Positions 12,630-21,609 of a stretch of DNA of 34,688 nt are shown in pieces. Position numbers and translations under genes: made by a program. The stretch is from positions 1 to 34,688 of the IMG/VR virus record IMGVR_UViG_3300045738_002191; one strand, written 5' to 3'. Below the pieces are notes generated by a model. It worked only from the letters and a program-made list of their open reading frames with translations. It made no database searches and was not told the origin of the DNA. Within the stretch, counting starts at the first letter, position 1; the number at the start of each line of letters is the position of its first letter. Origin of the DNA: a virus.

Positions 12630-12730
12630 GCCTGAGCTTGTCGCCGGATCGCACCAATCGAGTTCGGATTGCGGTGCCCTAATTCGGGGCGCGGGGATTT
12701 TGAAAAGGTACTCCCCGGCGGGGGCGGCAT

Positions 12731-12780
12731 ACGGGGGCGCGGAGGATCGGGTTTCCGCTATGTACCAGATTTTTTTAGGT
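12731..12780 (+). other. Candidate cos site (virion end), lambda-like
   Basis: Positions 12731-12758 align without gaps to lambda cosN. ACGGGG at the left, CGGGTTT (12748-12754) and CGCTAT at the right match with the same spacing as lambda ACGGGG...CGGGTTTTCGCTAT; a T-rich tract (12770-12776) corresponds to lambda's AAAATTTTC. By this alignment the 12-base cohesive end would be GGGGCGCGGAGG (12734-12745). The site lies just upstream of the small terminase gene, as in lambda. A partial direct repeat, CGGGGCGCGGGGAT, lies about 50 bp upstream (12684-12697). Confidence 0.6.
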
Positions 12781-12794
12781 GGGTTGCTATTTAT

Positions 12795-13355
12795 ATGTCG
12801 ACTGACAGTAAGCGGCAGCCACCCCCGGGCACGGTGTCAAAAAAGACAGTGCTCGAAGCTTTGGCGATTACGCCGCAAGCCCTTGGCAAATGGGGGTTGC
12901 GTCCAGCCGGTAGGGTTGGTCGCGAGGTGTTTTATAACCTCGAAGACTTCTGCCGCGTTTGGGTAGAAAAGCGCGGCGTTCATGAAATCAATGGCAACCT
13001 AGACGAGGAGGATCGCGAAAGCGCCAGACTGGTTACGCAGGGAAGACTGGAAGAAGAGTACAAGCTCACTAAGGCTCGTCGAATTTCTCAAGAATTAAAG
13101 AATGAGGAAAAAGAGGGGCGCATGATTTCGACGGACTTTGCAATTTTCGCGCTCTCTCGGATAGCTGCCCAGATAGCGACAATTCTGGACACATTGCCGC
13201 TTGCGATGAGGCGGGCTCACCCAGATTTAGAATCACGGCATATTGATGCACTGACTCGCGAGATAGCTAAGGCCCGAAACAAAGCGGCCGAGGTAGACGA
13301 AATCCTCCCTGAATTGGTCGAGGAATATGTCGAGTCCATCTCCGAAACAGATTAG
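12795..13355 (+). CDS. Terminase small subunit, Nu1-like
   Basis: This 186-residue DNA-packaging protein has a winged-helix DNA-binding domain (VSKKTVLEALAITPQALGKWGLRPAGRVGREVFYNLEDFCRVW), a Glu/Lys-rich linker and a helical C-terminus (STDFAIFALSRIAAQIATILDTLPLAMRRAHPDLESRHIDALTREIAKARN) that would contact the large subunit. It should bind next to the candidate cos site just upstream. I chose ATG 12795 because the earlier open frame runs through the cos-like sequence as a low-complexity Gly/Arg stretch. Its 3' end overlaps the large subunit gene by 29 bases, typical of lambda-like terminases. Confidence 0.85.
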   Translation: MSTDSKRQPPPGTVSKKTVLEALAITPQALGKWGLRPAGRVGREVFYNLEDFCRVWVEKRGVHEINGNLDEEDRESARLVTQGRLEEEYKLTKARRISQELKNEEKEGRMISTDFAIFALSRIAAQIATILDTLPLAMRRAHPDLESRHIDALTREIAKARNKAAEVDEILPELVEEYVESISETD

Positions 13356-15354
13356 GAATTTCCAGCGGTCCGCTCAACACGGTTTAGCTGCACTGGAAAG
13401 ACCGGAGCCTATGTCAGCCAGCGAGTGGGCTGACAAGAATTTCTATCTGTCGAGCGAGTCGTCGTACCACGAAGGGCGATGGGCAACCTTACCTTTCCAA
13501 GTCGCGATCTTAAACGCTATGGGCTCGGATGCAATCCGGGTTGTGAATGTGGTCAAGTCGGCTCGGCTTGGTTACACCAAGATGCTCCTCGCAGCTATTG
13601 CGTACTACGTGGAGCACAAGCGGCGGAACGTGCTGTCGTTTTCTCCGACCGATACCGACGCGGAGAAGTTTTCAAAAACTCACGTTGACACAGCAATTCG
13701 CGATGTTCCGTCGCTGAAAGAGCTTGCCCCTTGGTGCGGAATGAAGCACCGAGATAACACGCTAGATCAGAAGCGGTTCTCCAACGGTAAGCAGTTATTC
13801 ATACGCGGCGGTAAGGCGGCTAGGAACTACCGTGAAACGTCCGCTGATGTTGTCGTTTATGACGAACTTGCAGCATTTGATAAGGATGTTGAAAAGGAGG
13901 GTTCGCCGACCACTCTTGGCGATAAGCGTCTTGAAGGCTCGACGTATGGCAAGTCTATACGCGGCTCTACGCCAAAAATTCGCGGCGAATGCCAAATCGA
14001 GAATGCTGCCAGCGAGTCCGAGTACTACTTCAGGTTTCGCGTCCCGTGTCCGCACTGCGGATCGGAACAGATCTTGGAGTGGGGCGGCCCAGACTGCAAT
14101 TTCGGCATTAAGTGGAACAACGAACTTGTTGGCGCGGAACGTCGAGCAGCAACGGCATTTTACCTTTGCCGGGTGGGGGCGTGTGTAATCAAACAGCATG
14201 AGCTGAATGATTCCAGTCGGCCGCACTCAGCTCACTCTGGTCGCTGGGTATGCGATAACACGGGTGTTTTTACTCGTGATGGCATTGATTTTTTCTCGGC
14301 GGATGGTACTCCAACGGCAACGCCATCAAGTATCACCTTTCAAGTGTGGACGGCCTACAGCCCGTTTACCACTTGGGCGCGGATTGTTGAGGATTTTCTC
14401 CGCGCCAAGGGCGACGCAAGTAAGCTCAAGACCTTCGTCAACACGACTCTGGGTGAGACCTGGGAGGACGAAACCGGTGAAGGCCTTGAGTGGGAGCAAC
14501 TCTATAACCGGCGCGAAGTGTTCCCACCGGTACCGGATCAGGCTGTCGCATTATTTGGCGGCATAGATACCCAAGACGATCGCTATGAGGGCCGGGTCTG
14601 GGGGTACGGCGCAGGCGAGGAAAGTTGGCTTGTAGACCGATTTATTTTGTATGGGGATCCGGCAGGCGAAGAGCTGCAGCGCAAAGTAGAAGAGCGTATC
14701 CGAAAGCAGTATACCCGCGAGGATGGGCAGGTTCTTGGGGTAATGCGCTGGACTTGGGACTCCGGCGGTCACTACACCGACGAAGTGTATACCCAATCGA
14801 AAAAGCTCGGCATTTTTTGGGTTATCCCAACCAAGGGCGCCAGCCAATACGGTAAGCCTATCGCTGACTTCCCGAAATCGAGAAACCGCAAGGGCGTGTT
14901 TCTCACGATGATCGGTACGGACAACGCTAAAGAAGTCATTTATTCGCGGCTACGGATTCAACCAGAGCCGGGCATAGCTATTCCTGGCTGCATTCACTTG
15001 CCAGCTAATTCTGAAATTTGCGACCAGGACGAACTGAAGCAGCTAACGGCTGAGGTCAAGTTAAGCAAGGTTAAGAACGGCCAGCGAGTGTATCGCTGGG
15101 ACTCCAAGGGCAGGCGTAACGAAGCGCTCGACTGCTGTGTTGGTGCACTGGCTGCATTGCGGATTTCACAGCAGCGCTTCGGATTCTCCCTCGATACCGC
15201 ACAAGCCGGAGTGGCTTCAGGCAAGGCTAAAGTCCCAGAAGCCAGCAAGACGGCAGAAAAGAGCACTTTTGACAAAAACGAACCCGAGCAAAAAGGCGCG
15301 CGCGGAAGCGACTGGCTCGGGATAAAGAACTCAGGCGGAGGATGGCTAACTTAA
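13327..15354 (+). CDS. Terminase large subunit, GpA-like packaging ATPase-nuclease
   Basis: This 675-residue protein follows lambda GpA. The N-terminal ATPase has the Walker A variant KSARLGYTK (near residue 79; lambda has KSARVGYSK) and a Walker B at VVVYDE (near 177). A zinc-ribbon-like CPHCG lies near 240. The C-terminal nuclease domain begins at GGIDTQDDRYEGRVWGYG, with Asp as metal ligand, and includes YRWDSKGRRNEALDC near the end. It translocates DNA into the prohead and cuts at cos. The length is close to lambda GpA (641). It starts inside the small subunit gene. Confidence 0.95.
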   Translation: MSSPSPKQIRNFQRSAQHGLAALERPEPMSASEWADKNFYLSSESSYHEGRWATLPFQVAILNAMGSDAIRVVNVVKSARLGYTKMLLAAIAYYVEHKRRNVLSFSPTDTDAEKFSKTHVDTAIRDVPSLKELAPWCGMKHRDNTLDQKRFSNGKQLFIRGGKAARNYRETSADVVVYDELAAFDKDVEKEGSPTTLGDKRLEGSTYGKSIRGSTPKIRGECQIENAASESEYYFRFRVPCPHCGSEQILEWGGPDCNFGIKWNNELVGAERRAATAFYLCRVGACVIKQHELNDSSRPHSAHSGRWVCDNTGVFTRDGIDFFSADGTPTATPSSITFQVWTAYSPFTTWARIVEDFLRAKGDASKLKTFVNTTLGETWEDETGEGLEWEQLYNRREVFPPVPDQAVALFGGIDTQDDRYEGRVWGYGAGEESWLVDRFILYGDPAGEELQRKVEERIRKQYTREDGQVLGVMRWTWDSGGHYTDEVYTQSKKLGIFWVIPTKGASQYGKPIADFPKSRNRKGVFLTMIGTDNAKEVIYSRLRIQPEPGIAIPGCIHLPANSEICDQDELKQLTAEVKLSKVKNGQRVYRWDSKGRRNEALDCCVGALAALRISQQRFGFSLDTAQAGVASGKAKVPEASKTAEKSTFDKNEPEQKGARGSDWLGIKNSGGGWLT

Positions 15355-15555
15355 ATGCCAACACCCACAGCACAAGAAATGCTCGACAAGTACATGGAGG
15401 CAGAGCTCGCCTTGCTTGAAGGTAAATCCATCTCTTGGAACGGCAAAACCTACACCCGAGAAAACCTAGCTGAAATTCAGCGTGGCCGGCGGGAGTGGGA
15501 ACAGCGTGTAAGCAGGCAGTCTACTCGACCATTTGGCTTTGCGAGATTTTATTAA
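15355..15555 (+). CDS. gpW/DUF6148-like head-tail connector
   Basis: This 66-residue protein (MLDKYMEAELALLEGKSISWNGKTYTRENLAEIQRGRREWEQRV) has the two-helix plus hairpin pattern of lambda gpW and DUF6148. gpW enters the head-tail connector to hold packaged DNA and prepare tail attachment. It sits between the large terminase and the portal as in lambda (A-W-B). Its start abuts the terminase stop, and its stop overlaps the portal ATG in TAATG. Confidence 0.85.
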   Translation: MPTPTAQEMLDKYMEAELALLEGKSISWNGKTYTRENLAEIQRGRREWEQRVSRQSTRPFGFARFY

Positions 15556-17096
15556 TGACCATGAACTGGATAGACAGGGCGCTTGCTCCACTGTTTCCAC
15601 GAACGGTCGCTAGAAGTCTGGCTGCAAGAATGGCGATTCGCGCCTACGAGGCTGCAAGCCCGTCTCGCACTCATAAGGCAAAGTCGGAACGACGTTCTGG
15701 AAATGCCGCGGTGAAGGCCAGCTCCAAAAGTATTCGTGAGCAAGCCCGCGCCCTTGACGAGAACTACGACATTGTCACGGGCTTATTCGACAAGCTCGAA
15801 GAGCGTGTTGTTGGCCCCAAAGGTATCGGTATTGAACCGCTGCCTTTGCTGAAAGATGGCAGCGTAGCCGCAGAATTTGCCGCTCAGATAAAATCTGCTT
15901 GGGGTGAATGGAGTCTTCGGCCTGAGGCGTCCGGTGTGCTGTCTAGGCCTGAAGTTGAGCGATTAATAGTGCGCACCTGGCTTAGAGATGGTGAGGCCCT
16001 AGCAAACTTCATTGCCGGCAATGTTCCCAGCTACGTGCACCTGACTGATGTGCCATTTGCGTTAGAGCTGCTCGAACCCGATTACATGCCGCTGGAAGAC
16101 GACGACACCAAGGGTGTAACTCAAGGTGTTGAGCGCAATGAGTGGGGGCGAGTAAAGGGTTACCACATTTTCAAGAAGCACCCAGCGGATTCCATTACCT
16201 ACAAGGCCGAGACCAAATTCGTCAATGCCGACGACATGATTCATATCGCTATTCGTAAGCGGATCGGTCAAGTACGTGGCATTTCATTGCTGGCACCGGT
16301 GCTGGTTCGTCTCGCAGATATTAAAGATTATGAAGAATCAGAGCGCGTAGCTGCGCGGATTGCCGCTGCGCTCGCCTTCTATATCAAAAAGGGAGATCCC
16401 GGACTTTATGCCCCAAACACTGAGGCCGATAAACAAACCGGCGAGCGAACCATTCCTTTTGGTCCGGGCATGGTTTTCGACGGACTGATCCCTGGCGAAG
16501 ACGTAGGCACCATTGAAAGCAATCGGCCATCCGCGCTACTGGAAGGGTTCCGCAACGCCATGATACGCGCCGTCGCTGCCGGTACCCGAGGCAGCTACTC
16601 ATCTATAGCGCGCGACTATAACGGCACGTACTCGGCGCAGCGCCAAGAGCTGGTTGAATCGCAGTCGGGATACGAAGTACTTCAAAACCAGTTTATTGAT
16701 CAATATGCCCGCCGCGTATACCGCCGCTGGTTACAAGTGGCGATTGCGTCCGGAAAGATCGCCGTTCCCACCGACGTCGACAAATCAACCGTATTTAACG
16801 CGGTTTACATCGGGCCGGTCATGCCATGGATAGACCCATACAAAGAAGCCAATGCGTGGGAGAAGTTGGTCGCTGATGGCTTTGCTACCGAGGCCGAAGT
16901 GATTCGCTCCCGCGGTGGAAACATTGCAGAACTGAAAAAGCAACGGCGCGAAGAGATCACCGAAAACCGAGAGCACGGACTGGTATTCAACTCCGACGCA
17001 TACCACGAACACTATTCCAAGGGCGAAAGTGATGACAAAAAGAAACGTAGCGATTCCAGCAGTGATGGCGATGATGGGGACAAACAAGACGAGTGA
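15555..17096 (+). CDS. Portal protein, lambda gpB-like
   Basis: This 513-residue protein is a lambda-family portal, the twelve-subunit ring through which DNA enters and leaves. Features include an N-terminal basic region, TGLFDKLEERVVGPKGIGIEPLP, LELLEPDYMPLEDDD, FKKHPADS, MIHIAIRKRIGQVRGISLLAPVLVRLADIKDYEESERVAARIAAALAFYI, and a conserved core DYNGTYSAQRQELVESQSGYEVLQNQFI. The C-terminus is a charged Lys/Ser/Asp tail. ATG 15555 is coupled to the gpW-like stop; a further ATG at 15561 is also possible. The last 65 bases overlap the protease-capsid gene. Confidence 0.93.
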   Translation: MTMNWIDRALAPLFPRTVARSLAARMAIRAYEAASPSRTHKAKSERRSGNAAVKASSKSIREQARALDENYDIVTGLFDKLEERVVGPKGIGIEPLPLLKDGSVAAEFAAQIKSAWGEWSLRPEASGVLSRPEVERLIVRTWLRDGEALANFIAGNVPSYVHLTDVPFALELLEPDYMPLEDDDTKGVTQGVERNEWGRVKGYHIFKKHPADSITYKAETKFVNADDMIHIAIRKRIGQVRGISLLAPVLVRLADIKDYEESERVAARIAAALAFYIKKGDPGLYAPNTEADKQTGERTIPFGPGMVFDGLIPGEDVGTIESNRPSALLEGFRNAMIRAVAAGTRGSYSSIARDYNGTYSAQRQELVESQSGYEVLQNQFIDQYARRVYRRWLQVAIASGKIAVPTDVDKSTVFNAVYIGPVMPWIDPYKEANAWEKLVADGFATEAEVIRSRGGNIAELKKQRREEITENREHGLVFNSDAYHEHYSKGESDDKKKRSDSSSDGDDGDKQDE

Positions 17097-19050
17097 TCGT
17101 CGTGTTGAGCCTGACTCATGGTTCTCGATGCGAGCTGCTGCAAACGACTCGCTGGATATCGCCATTTACGACGAGATTGGATTCTGGGGCATATTTGCCG
17201 TCGACTTCAAGTACGTCCTTGATCAGCACAAGGGCATTAAGACGATCAATCTTTCTATTCACTCCCCAGGTGGCTCTGTATTCGAAGGGCTGGCTATTTA
17301 CAACATGCTGCGTAATCACTCGGCCACGGTAAACGTCCATATCGATGGTCTGGCCGCTTCCATTGCATCCGTGATCGCAATGGCAGGGGACACAATCACT
17401 ATCCCAGAAAATGCATTTTTGATGATCCACAAACCTTGGAATGTTTCTCGAGGTGACGCGGACAAGCTCCGCGACGATGCGGATCTACTCGATAAAATCG
17501 AGAAAAGTTTGCTTGCGGCCTACCGCAGTAAAACCGGGCTACCCGATGACGAGCTCACCGCCATGATTGCAGCTGAAACTTGGCTGGATGGTGTAGAGGC
17601 AGTCGAGAAGGGATTCGCCGACTCTCTAGCCGAGCCTATCGAGGCGGCGGCGTCTTTTAACTCAAATCTGATGACGAGGTTCACCAATATGACCGATAAG
17701 GTTAAAGACCAGAAGTCCGGCGATGGTAATCAACCAGCACCGGCACCCGCTCCTGCAGTACCCGCACCCGCGGCGCAGGTTCCAACGGTTGCTGATTTTC
17801 AAGCAGCCGAAACCCAACGCCGCACTGAAGTCCGCGCGGTATTCGATAACTTCGAATTTCCGGAGCTACGCGACACCTGCTTGGACGATATGAAGTGCAC
17901 AGTTGAGCATGCGCGTGCAGCGCTGCTCACCGAGATGGGCAAAGGGCGTGAGCCTAGCCAGCCTGCTGCTGCCAAGGTATATGCTGGCAACGGCGCCTTG
18001 GTGCGTGACTCTATTCGCAATGCTCTGTCTGCCCGTGTGGGCGTGGCAAAGATCGAGAACGGCAACCGCTACGGCGGCATGACGCTGATCGAGCTGGCTC
18101 GTGCATCCTTGGTCGACAATGGTGTTGGTGTGGCCAGTATGACTGACCGCCGTATTTTGGTGGCCAATGCCTTCACCCATTCAACTGGTGATTTCTCGAT
18201 CGCCCTCAGCGATGTGGCCCACAAATCTATGTTGCGCGGCTATGAAGAAGTTGAGGAGACATTTGAGAAGTGGACCAGCGAAGGCATCTTGACCGACTTC
18301 CGCGAATCAAGCCGTGTCGATCTCTCCCGTTTCCCCTCTCTGGGCAAAGTGGCAGAGGGTGCCGAGTTCAAGTATGTGACTACCAGCGATCGCGCTGAGA
18401 AGATCATGCTGGTGACCTACGGCAACCTGTTCTCTATCACTCGTCAGGCCATTATTAACGACGACCTCGGAGTGTTTGATCGCGTCCCCCGCATGTTCGG
18501 CCGCGCTGCGCGCCGCACCATTGGTGATGCCGTCTATGCTGCGCTGATCGCGGGCCCGAAAATGGGTGACGGCAAGGTGCTTTACCATGCCGACCACAAC
18601 AACACCAGTACGCCAGACGCGCTGGATGTAAGTGGTTTAGATGCGATGAAGGTGGCAATGGCTACGCAGAAAGAAGGCGGTGCCTCACTTGGTATTCGCG
18701 CTGGCTTCTTGCTAACACCTATTGCTCGCGAATCAACAGCGAAGGCAATCTTGGCCGCTGAGTTCGATCCGGCTTATGCGAACGATCGAGTGCCAAACCC
18801 CATCCGGAACAGCATGGAGGTTATTGGTGAGGCGCGTTTGGATGACGACAGCACTAGCAAGATCTACGGCGTGGCCAGCCCCGGCATGCACGACACTATT
18901 GAGGTCGCCTACCTAGACGGGAACAAAACACCGTTCCTAGACCAGCAGGGTGGCTTTGAGGTAGACGGCATTACCCACAAAGTCCGCATCGATGCGGGTG
19001 TGGCGCCTATGTCTTTCCGTACCATCCACCGCGCAACCATTACCCCGTAA
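17032..19050 (+). CDS. ClpP-like prohead protease fused to the major capsid protein
   Basis: This 672-residue fusion has a ClpP/S14-like protease at residues 30-205: LSIHSPGGSVFEGLAIYNML, catalytic Ser in DGLAASIASVIAMAGD, His in FLMIHKPWN, and a likely Asp in DADLLDKIE. A Pro/Ala linker (QPAPAPAPAVPAPAAQ) and a helical, scaffold-like segment (about 250-305) follow. The capsid domain is at about 325-672 (YGGMTLIELARASLVDNG, RMFGRAARRTIGDAVYAAL, KVLYHADHNN, GFLLTPIARE). In lambda the protease, scaffold and major capsid are separate genes; here one polypeptide probably delivers all three and is cut during maturation. ATG 17032 has AGGG eight bases upstream. Confidence 0.92.
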   Translation: MTKRNVAIPAVMAMMGTNKTSDRRVEPDSWFSMRAAANDSLDIAIYDEIGFWGIFAVDFKYVLDQHKGIKTINLSIHSPGGSVFEGLAIYNMLRNHSATVNVHIDGLAASIASVIAMAGDTITIPENAFLMIHKPWNVSRGDADKLRDDADLLDKIEKSLLAAYRSKTGLPDDELTAMIAAETWLDGVEAVEKGFADSLAEPIEAAASFNSNLMTRFTNMTDKVKDQKSGDGNQPAPAPAPAVPAPAAQVPTVADFQAAETQRRTEVRAVFDNFEFPELRDTCLDDMKCTVEHARAALLTEMGKGREPSQPAAAKVYAGNGALVRDSIRNALSARVGVAKIENGNRYGGMTLIELARASLVDNGVGVASMTDRRILVANAFTHSTGDFSIALSDVAHKSMLRGYEEVEETFEKWTSEGILTDFRESSRVDLSRFPSLGKVAEGAEFKYVTTSDRAEKIMLVTYGNLFSITRQAIINDDLGVFDRVPRMFGRAARRTIGDAVYAALIAGPKMGDGKVLYHADHNNTSTPDALDVSGLDAMKVAMATQKEGGASLGIRAGFLLTPIARESTAKAILAAEFDPAYANDRVPNPIRNSMEVIGEARLDDDSTSKIYGVASPGMHDTIEVAYLDGNKTPFLDQQGGFEVDGITHKVRIDAGVAPMSFRTIHRATITP

Positions 19051-19078
19051 TTTGGATTAGTGGCTGTATCTAATATTG

Positions 19079-19099
19079 CCTCCGCTATTTTGGCGGGGG
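19079..19099 (+). terminator. Possible hairpin after the capsid gene
   Basis: CCTCCGC and GCGGGGG pair (one G-U) around a seven-base U-rich loop in the gap between the capsid and decoration genes. It is followed by TGGTCTTTCC rather than a clean T tract. It may trim or stabilise the abundant capsid message rather than end the late operon. Confidence 0.35.
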
Positions 19100-19135
19100 T
19101 GGTCTTTCCTATCTCTGAAATCGCGAGGATTTGAG

Positions 19136-19438
19136 ATGAAAAATTATGTGCAAAAAGGCGAGGCGATCACCGTAATTGCTTTGGCGGCCGTCGCGGCTGG
19201 CGAAGGTGTATTAATCGGCGATGGCTTGTTTGGCGTTGCGGTAAATGCTGCAGGTATTGGCGATGAAGTTACCCTTTTGACTGAAGGGGTATTCGAGCTT
19301 CCCGCGGACGCGACTGTTGCCGCTGGCGATGTTGTTGAGTGGAATGCTGGCGAATTATTGCCGATCGCTGCTGGCGTTAAAATTGGCGTTGCCATCACTG
19401 CTAGTGCTGCTGGCTTAGCGCAAGTAAAGCTCGGTTAA
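19136..19438 (+). CDS. Capsid decoration protein, DUF2190-like
   Basis: This 100-residue protein (MKNYVQKGEAITVIALAAVAAGEGVLIGDGLFGVAVNAAGIGDEVTLLTEGVFELPADA, then WNAGELLPIAAGVKIGVAI) matches DUF2190, a small beta-barrel family that caps capsid three-fold positions like lambda gpD. ATG 19136 has GAGGA six bases upstream. The position after the major capsid gene fits. It should stabilise the expanded head. Confidence 0.85.
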   Translation: MKNYVQKGEAITVIALAAVAAGEGVLIGDGLFGVAVNAAGIGDEVTLLTEGVFELPADATVAAGDVVEWNAGELLPIAAGVKIGVAITASAAGLAQVKLG

Positions 19439-19753
19439 ATGTCATTTAAGTCTTTAGCTGCATCAATGGCTTCGATGGCCCGAAGTGTCTTTGGCACCAC
19501 GGCCACCGTAACCCCGCCCAACGCTGAGGCCATCCTTGGTGTTGGTGCAATTATTGATAAGGGGGCAGAGGTCATCGACGAGTATGGCGTGGTTGCTGAT
19601 ACCCGCATAGAGGTTGAATTATTCCGTACCGAAGTGGGCAGTGTTAGTCGTGGCACGCTCGTTCAGGATGACGAGACTGGGGAAATCTTTCGGCTTCTTG
19701 AGCCTATCGATACTCAGGGCGAAGTTATGCGCTGGGTAGCAGCTCAGGTGTGA
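19439..19753 (+). CDS. Head-tail joining protein, lambda FII-like
   Basis: A 104-residue protein with helical N-terminus (KSLAASMASMARSVFGTTATVTPP) and a beta-rich body (TRIEVELFRTEVGSVSRGTLVQDDETGEIFRLLEPID), the pattern of the lambda gpFII/ATP-binding-sugar-transporter-like connector group. The gene follows the decoration gene directly and precedes the gpZ-like gene, the lambda FII position. It should seal the connector and accept the tail. Confidence 0.65.
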   Translation: MSFKSLAASMASMARSVFGTTATVTPPNAEAILGVGAIIDKGAEVIDEYGVVADTRIEVELFRTEVGSVSRGTLVQDDETGEIFRLLEPIDTQGEVMRWVAAQV

Positions 19754-19756
19754 CTT

Positions 19757-20386
19757 ATGGCGAATGACCTTTTCGGGACTGCAGTACTATCGCAGTTTGC
19801 TGATCAGGTGCGGCGCACCCCTGTAAAAGCGAAGCAAGCGCTGGTAGTTGCTCTCAATGCAGGCGGGGTGTTTGCGCGGCAGCGGGGCGTTGACCAAATC
19901 TTTTCAGAGTTAAATCTTCAGCGCACATACATCGATCAGCGTCTTGAGGTCACTCGTGAGGCAACGCAAGGGGATCTAAGTGTTGTTATTAGCGGGCGAG
20001 TGCGTCCCACTACGCTGAGATCCTATGGTGGCGACAAGATAGCTATTGCTGCCGCTAAAAGCCCTAGACGTAGGCTAAAGGGGGATAAGCGGCGACGAAT
20101 TGCTAAGGGTCAAAAAGCTGCCGGAATAAAAGCCTTCAAAATTAAGCGCAGTGGCACGACCCAGAAATGGGCCGGCGGATTTATTGTTTACCTCAACAGA
20201 GGCAATGCGAACGACGGCAGCAATGTGGCCATGGCAATCCGAACTGGCACAGGCCGAGACGATTGGCGAGTTGTATACGGGCCGAGTGTTGGTTCTGCGT
20301 GGAAAAATGTGCGCGAAGTTGTTAGCGCCGAAGCCCTAGAGATCGTTGCCGAAGATTTTCAAAAAACATTCACTCGGATTTTCTAA
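19757..20386 (+). CDS. Minor tail protein, lambda gpZ-like
   Basis: This 209-residue basic protein (VRRTPVKAKQALVVALNAGGVFARQRGVDQIFSELNL, TREATQGDLSVVISGRVRPTTLRSYG, KSPRRRLKGDKRRRIAKGQKAAGIKAFKIKRSG) matches the gpZ-type tail-completion family in layout. It should act at the head-proximal end of the tail. It lies between the FII-like and the gpU-like gene as in lambda (FII-Z-U-V). Confidence 0.75.
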   Translation: MANDLFGTAVLSQFADQVRRTPVKAKQALVVALNAGGVFARQRGVDQIFSELNLQRTYIDQRLEVTREATQGDLSVVISGRVRPTTLRSYGGDKIAIAAAKSPRRRLKGDKRRRIAKGQKAAGIKAFKIKRSGTTQKWAGGFIVYLNRGNANDGSNVAMAIRTGTGRDDWRVVYGPSVGSAWKNVREVVSAEALEIVAEDFQKTFTRIF

Positions 20387-20388
20387 TA

Positions 20389-20853
20389 ATGCCTGAATCA
20401 CTATCAACCTCAATTGCGAAGGCAATTGAGCGAACGCTCACGTCTATTCAACTAGACCAAGGCTATGTGACTGACACTGGCGCCAATGTATATCGTGGTT
20501 GGTATGCCCACGCAATGCAGGGGCGAGGTATGAATTTTCCCATTATTGCGATTCAACCAGATACCGAGGGTGTTCAAAAAGTCAGCGGTACCGGTTGCGA
20601 ATTCAAAATAACCACAAATTTACGGATCGTCGTTGTTACTGATGACACTAGCCAGCCCTCCGACGTGTTGCGCGATTGCCTGGCAGATATTCGCCGCGCG
20701 CTAGCGCTTCAGTGGGAGCTGGAAACGAGCTCATTGCCGGGAGTGCGTGCTCCCGATATTGGGTTGGCAGAGTTTGCGATCGCCGCCGACTCACCTTATA
20801 CCCTTGCGGCACTTCCCGTGGGGATTAACTTTACGGAAAAACACGAGGCTTAA
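20389..20853 (+). CDS. Tail terminator, lambda gpU-like
   Basis: This 154-residue protein (SIAKAIERTLTSIQLDQGYVTDTGANVYRGWYAHAMQGRGMNFPIIAIQPD, then TTNLRIVVVTDDTSQPSDVLRDCLADIRRALALQW) has the fold pattern of phage tail terminators, which ring-cap the tail tube and stop its growth. The gene order Z-U-V supports it. The start follows the previous stop by two bases. Confidence 0.7.
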   Translation: MPESLSTSIAKAIERTLTSIQLDQGYVTDTGANVYRGWYAHAMQGRGMNFPIIAIQPDTEGVQKVSGTGCEFKITTNLRIVVVTDDTSQPSDVLRDCLADIRRALALQWELETSSLPGVRAPDIGLAEFAIAADSPYTLAALPVGINFTEKHEA

Positions 20854-20856
20854 ACC

Positions 20857-21609
20857 ATGGCTCTTCAAACATACAGCTATTTGGGCAAGGGTAAAATATA
20901 TCTGCGCTCTACCTCTGGTGGCGGCGCGATGCCCATCGGTAACTGTTCCGCCCTTAATCTCAGTGTTGAGACAAACTCTGTCTCCCAGCCAAACTATCAA
21001 GTTGCTGGTGGTGGTGTGGCTAATGAGCTGCAGCGCGTCGCCTCGGTTTCGTTGGCAATGACAATGCTAGAGTTTCGACCTAAAAACCTGCAAATCGCAT
21101 TGCGCGGTACCATTGCAGCGGTCACCGCCGCTGCGGTAGCAGATGAGCGGCACGAGGCCTACGCAGATGGGCTGGTGGCCTTTGATCATGTGCCTGACAA
21201 AGGCGAGACCATTACTGTCACGCTCGACCCAGACGGCACTCCAGAAGTGCTCACGTTAAACACCGACTACCAAATCGCCGGCGCGGGTATCGTTATGCTG
21301 GATTCTGGAAACTACCTTGATGGCGATGAAATAGGTGTTGCTTACACCAAGGTTGCTGGCGATGTGATCGAAGCAATGACCGGTTCTGGTGATGAGTATG
21401 AACTGATCTTCGACGGCCTCAACGAAGCGGAAACAGACAAAGCGGTGATCATACGCGTATACCGCGTTAAGTGGTCGCCCACCTCTGGTCTCGGTTTCAT
21501 TGGTGACGACTTTGGTGAACTACCGCTAGAAGGCTCAGTGTTAGTTGACAGTACCAAAGTTGGCGCCGGCATATCGCAGTATTTCAAAGCCACTTTCGCA
21601 AACGAGTAA
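20857..21609 (+). CDS. Tail tube protein, lambda gpV-like, with a central insertion
   Basis: This 250-residue protein begins ALQTYSYLGKGKIYLRSTSGGGAMPIGNCSALNLSVETNSVSQPNY and ends WSPTSGLGFIGDDFGELPLEGSVLVDSTKVGAGISQYFKATFA, both typical of tail tube subunits. Between about residues 95 and 170 it carries an extra beta-rich module (FDHVPDKGETITVTLDPDGTPEVLTLNTDYQIAGAGIVMLDSG, GDEIGVAYTKVAG), likely an Ig-like or similar domain displayed on the tail surface, comparable in place of use to the Ig-like domain at the end of lambda gpV. Confidence 0.82.
   Translation: MALQTYSYLGKGKIYLRSTSGGGAMPIGNCSALNLSVETNSVSQPNYQVAGGGVANELQRVASVSLAMTMLEFRPKNLQIALRGTIAAVTAAAVADERHEAYADGLVAFDHVPDKGETITVTLDPDGTPEVLTLNTDYQIAGAGIVMLDSGNYLDGDEIGVAYTKVAGDVIEAMTGSGDEYELIFDGLNEAETDKAVIIRVYRVKWSPTSGLGFIGDDFGELPLEGSVLVDSTKVGAGISQYFKATFANE

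Noticed and set aside
16785-17165. Minus-strand hydrophobic frame across the portal/capsid junction
   Set aside because: It is antisense to two strongly supported structural genes; its hydrophobicity comes from the complement of Lys/Asp-rich codons.
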